A stretch of 7,696 nucleotides of DNA, taken from Rhodoferax sp. (GTDB lineage Bacteria; Pseudomonadota; Gammaproteobacteria; Burkholderiales; Burkholderiaceae_C). How positions within the stretch are numbered: the stretch's first letter is position 1; each line of letters starts with the position of its first letter. The position numbers and the translations under genes were made by a program. Below the pieces are notes generated by a model. It saw nothing but the letters and a program-made list of their open reading frames with translations. It made no database searches and had not been told where the DNA came from. This document shows positions 6,188 to 7,696 of this stretch, piece by piece. The stretch lies in contig JAIFMR010000223.1 in the NCBI GenBank assembly GCA_020048255.1, positions 1-7,696 of the forward strand. The letters run 5' to 3'.

Positions 6188-6808
6188 TCAGAACGGCTTG
6201 GTATCAATAAAGCTGGGGCGCTGCATCAGCTTGTCTTGCAGTTTGACCAAGTTAGGGTACTGGTCACGCCAGGCGATCTCCGGAAAACGAAAATCCAGAT
6301 AACCCAGCGCGACACCCACGGCGATGTCAGCCAGGCTCAAGTGGATGCCTACACAAAAAGGCTTGTCAGCCAAACCCTTGCTCATGGCCAACAAGGCCGC
6401 TTTCACCTTGTCCAGTTGGCGGTCGATCCAGGCTTGGCAACGTTGGGCGTCAGGCCGGCCGTCCCAGGTGGCTTCCATGCGCGCCAGAATGGCCGCGTCC
6501 AGCACGCCATCGGCCAAGGCTTCCCAGGTTTTGACTTCGGCGCGCTCGCGGCCGACCGCCGGAATCAGCTTACCCACCGGGGACATGGCGTCAAAGTACT
6601 CGACGATGACGCGTGAATCAAAAATGGCTTCACCGCCTTCCATGATCAGGCATGGCACTTTGGCCAGCGGGTTGGACAAGCCAATGGTGGTGTCAGCAGA
6701 CCAGACGTTGTCCAACACGTAGTCGTAGTCCAGCTTTTTCTCGGCCATGACCACGCGCACCTTGCGCACGTAAGGGCTGGTATTGGATCCAATCAGTTTC
6801 ATCGGCAT
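6188..6808 (-). CDS. Glutathione S-transferase family protein, YibF-like
   Basis: This 206-residue cytosolic GST closely resembles E. coli YibF in wording and length (202 there). The thioredoxin-like domain spans residues 1-80: MKLIGSNTSPYVRKVRVVM, NPLAKVPCL with the cis-proline Pro52, and IFDSRVIVEYFD, where Asp64-Ser65 would bind the glutathione gamma-glutamyl group. Ser11 (TSPYVRK) is in the usual catalytic serine/cysteine position. The all-helical domain follows, with ALADG at 97-101 and the capping-box motif LSLADIAVG (157-165) around Asp161. The first ATG (6808) is used; Met3 (6802) is equally plausible and would match YibF's MKL start. AGG about 9 nt upstream of 6808 may be the ribosome site. 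Its substrate is unknown. It is divergent from purB and does not appear to belong to the lipid operon. Confidence 0.93.
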   Translation of the reverse strand: MPMKLIGSNTSPYVRKVRVVMAEKKLDYDYVLDNVWSADTTIGLSNPLAKVPCLIMEGGEAIFDSRVIVEYFDAMSPVGKLIPAVGRERAEVKTWEALADGVLDAAILARMEATWDGRPDAQRCQAWIDRQLDKVKAALLAMSKGLADKPFCVGIHLSLADIAVGVALGYLDFRFPEIAWRDQYPNLVKLQDKLMQRPSFIDTKPF

Positions 6809-6836
6809 GGGGCAGACCTAGTTTGTTGTTTAAGGA

Positions 6837-6842
6837 ATTCTA
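6837..6842 (-). promoter_or_regulatory. Possible -10 box for the GST gene
   Basis: On the minus strand these bases read TAGAAT, five of six matches to the sigma-70 -10 consensus, 28 nt before the GST start codon at 6808. No convincing -35 hexamer lies 16-18 nt further upstream, where the sequence is GC-rich and contains the inverted repeat at 6849-6883. The call is weak. Confidence 0.3.
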
Positions 6843-6848
6843 TCCACC

Positions 6849-6883
6849 GGGGTTGGCGCCAGCTGACGGCTTGGCCAAACCCC
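6849..6883. repeat. Inverted repeat in the divergent GST/purB intergenic region
   Basis: GGGGTTGG (6849-6856) can pair with CCAAACCCC (6875-6883), with one bulged A and an 18-nt loop. It lies between the two divergent genes, just upstream of the GST -10 candidate and about 50 nt from the purB -10. It could be an operator or an incidental hairpin. Nothing identifies a binding protein. Confidence 0.35.
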
Positions 6884-6908
6884 TGCGCTTACGGGATGAC
6901 CTGGCGGC

Positions 6909-6934
6909 TTGTCCTGGCGAGCGACCCCTACAAT
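6909..6934 (+). promoter_or_regulatory. Putative purB promoter with -10 eight bases from the start codon
   Basis: TACAAT at 6929-6934 is a five-of-six -10 box. The best -35-like element is TTGTCC at 6909-6914, with a short 14-nt spacer, so the -35 is poor. Transcription would normally begin about 7 nt after the -10, near 6941, which puts the start site 0-3 nt from the purB ATG at 6943. No Shine-Dalgarno sequence precedes that ATG. Confidence 0.45.
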
Positions 6935-6942
6935 CTGCGCCC

Positions 6943-7696
6943 ATGACTACCTCTGCCATTTCCGCCCTCTCGCCGCTGGACGGCCGCTACGCCGCCAAGC
7001 TCGCCAAATTGCGCCCCGCCATGAGCGAACAGGGCTATATGCACCGACGCGTGCAGGTCGAAGTGGCCTGGTTTATTGCGCTCAGTGATTGCGGCTTTGT
7101 CGAATTCAAACCCCTGTCACCCGGTGCGCGCACCTACTTGATGGGCTTGGTCAAAAATTTCTCAGAGACTGACGGCAAGGCCATCAAAGAGATTGAAAAA
7201 ACCACCAATCACGACGTCAAAGCGGTGGAGTATTGGCTCAAGAGCAAGTTTGAAGCCCGCCCGGAACTGGTGGCGGCACAAGAATTTGTGCACTTTGGCT
7301 GTACCAGTGAAGACATCAACAACACCAGCCATGCCTTGCAGCTCAAAAGCGGCCGCGATGCAGTGCTGCTGCCGGCACTGGACGCCATCATCGACAAGCT
7401 GCGTGAGATGGCGCACAACTTTGCCGACGTGTCCATGCTGAGTCGCACCCATGGCCAGACCGCCAGCCCGACCACCGTAGGCAAGGAGATCGCCAACGTG
7501 GTGGTGCGCCTGGTGGCGGCGCGTGAGCGTATTGCCACCATCAAACTCATGGCCAAGATGAACGGCGCGGTGGGCAACTTCAACGCGCACCTGTCGGCCT
7601 GGCCAGACTTTGACTGGGAAGCCTTCAGCAAAAAGGTCATCGAAACCCCTGAGCCGCTGGGCCTGGGCCTCACCTTCCAGCCCTACAGCATCCAGA
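6943..7696 (+). CDS. purB: Adenylosuccinate lyase, N-terminal part (truncated by window end)
   Basis: The frame runs open from ATG 6943 to the right edge, giving 251 codons of a protein usually about 456 residues long. PurB catalyses two fumarate-releasing steps of purine synthesis, SAICAR to AICAR and adenylosuccinate to AMP, as a cytosolic homotetramer. Visible hallmarks are SPLDGRYA (10-17), TTNHDVKAVEYWLK (87-100) and FGCTSEDINNTSHAL (118-132), which binds substrate. SRTHGQTASPTTVGKE follows at 167-182, where His170 corresponds to the catalytic acid His171 of E. coli PurB. The mobile loop with the catalytic serine (SSxMPxKxNP) lies beyond the window. The sequence is of the E. coli-like PurB type. 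It is divergent from the GST gene, with 134 bp between. Base 7696 is the first base of an unfinished codon. Confidence 0.97.
   Translation, partial: MTTSAISALSPLDGRYAAKLAKLRPAMSEQGYMHRRVQVEVAWFIALSDCGFVEFKPLSPGARTYLMGLVKNFSETDGKAIKEIEKTTNHDVKAVEYWLKSKFEARPELVAAQEFVHFGCTSEDINNTSHALQLKSGRDAVLLPALDAIIDKLREMAHNFADVSMLSRTHGQTASPTTVGKEIANVVVRLVAARERIATIKLMAKMNGAVGNFNAHLSAWPDFDWEAFSKKVIETPEPLGLGLTFQPYSIQ

Noticed and set aside
1..7696. CRISPR array, tRNA, rRNA, insertion sequence or phage genes
   Set aside because: I saw no regularly spaced repeats, cloverleaf sequences, transposase reading frames, terminal inverted repeats or phage-type genes on either strand.

Overview
The window looks like a chromosomal segment from a betaproteobacterium of the Comamonadaceae (Rhodoferax/Polaromonas-like). 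The basis is GC-rich coding sequence, protein wording typical of that group, and a short dispersed repeat (consensus near CCTNTAGCCCT...GCG...AGCT) that I recall from such genomes. The assignment is by recognition only.

Bases 1-5877 form one tightly packed plus-strand operon whose beginning lies off the left edge. In order it carries: the C-terminal end of an FAD-dependent amine-oxidase-like oxidoreductase; a DUF1365 gene; a cyclopropane-fatty-acid-synthase-like SAM methyltransferase; an exported chalcone-isomerase-like protein; a 12-helix MFS/GPH-type transporter; a DUF3833 lipoprotein; a short-chain dehydrogenase; and an NTF2/SnoaL-like protein. Most gaps are 3-12 nt or ATGA overlaps. The two larger gaps (58 and 63 nt) are largely filled by copies of the dispersed repeat. 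This set resembles the membrane-lipid modification module that accompanies ECF sigma-E/ChrR singlet-oxygen responses and methylated or furan fatty-acid synthesis in other proteobacteria. No sigma factor or anti-sigma factor is visible here.

Two genes of the operon appear broken by internal deletions that also shift the frame. The DUF1365 gene lacks roughly 10-16 codons near base 525. The transporter lacks its second transmembrane helix near base 2975. The methyltransferase is full length, but it has Gln where classical cyclopropane synthases have the bicarbonate-binding His. That fits methyl transfer without ring closure.

Bases 5888-6808 hold two minus-strand genes converging on the operon: a 72-residue double-CxxC zinc-ribbon protein and a YibF-like glutathione S-transferase. 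A 134-bp divergent intergenic region (6809-6942) holds an inverted repeat and a good -10 box very close to the next start codon. From 6943 to the right edge runs the N-terminal 251 codons of purB (adenylosuccinate lyase), possibly translated from a leaderless mRNA.
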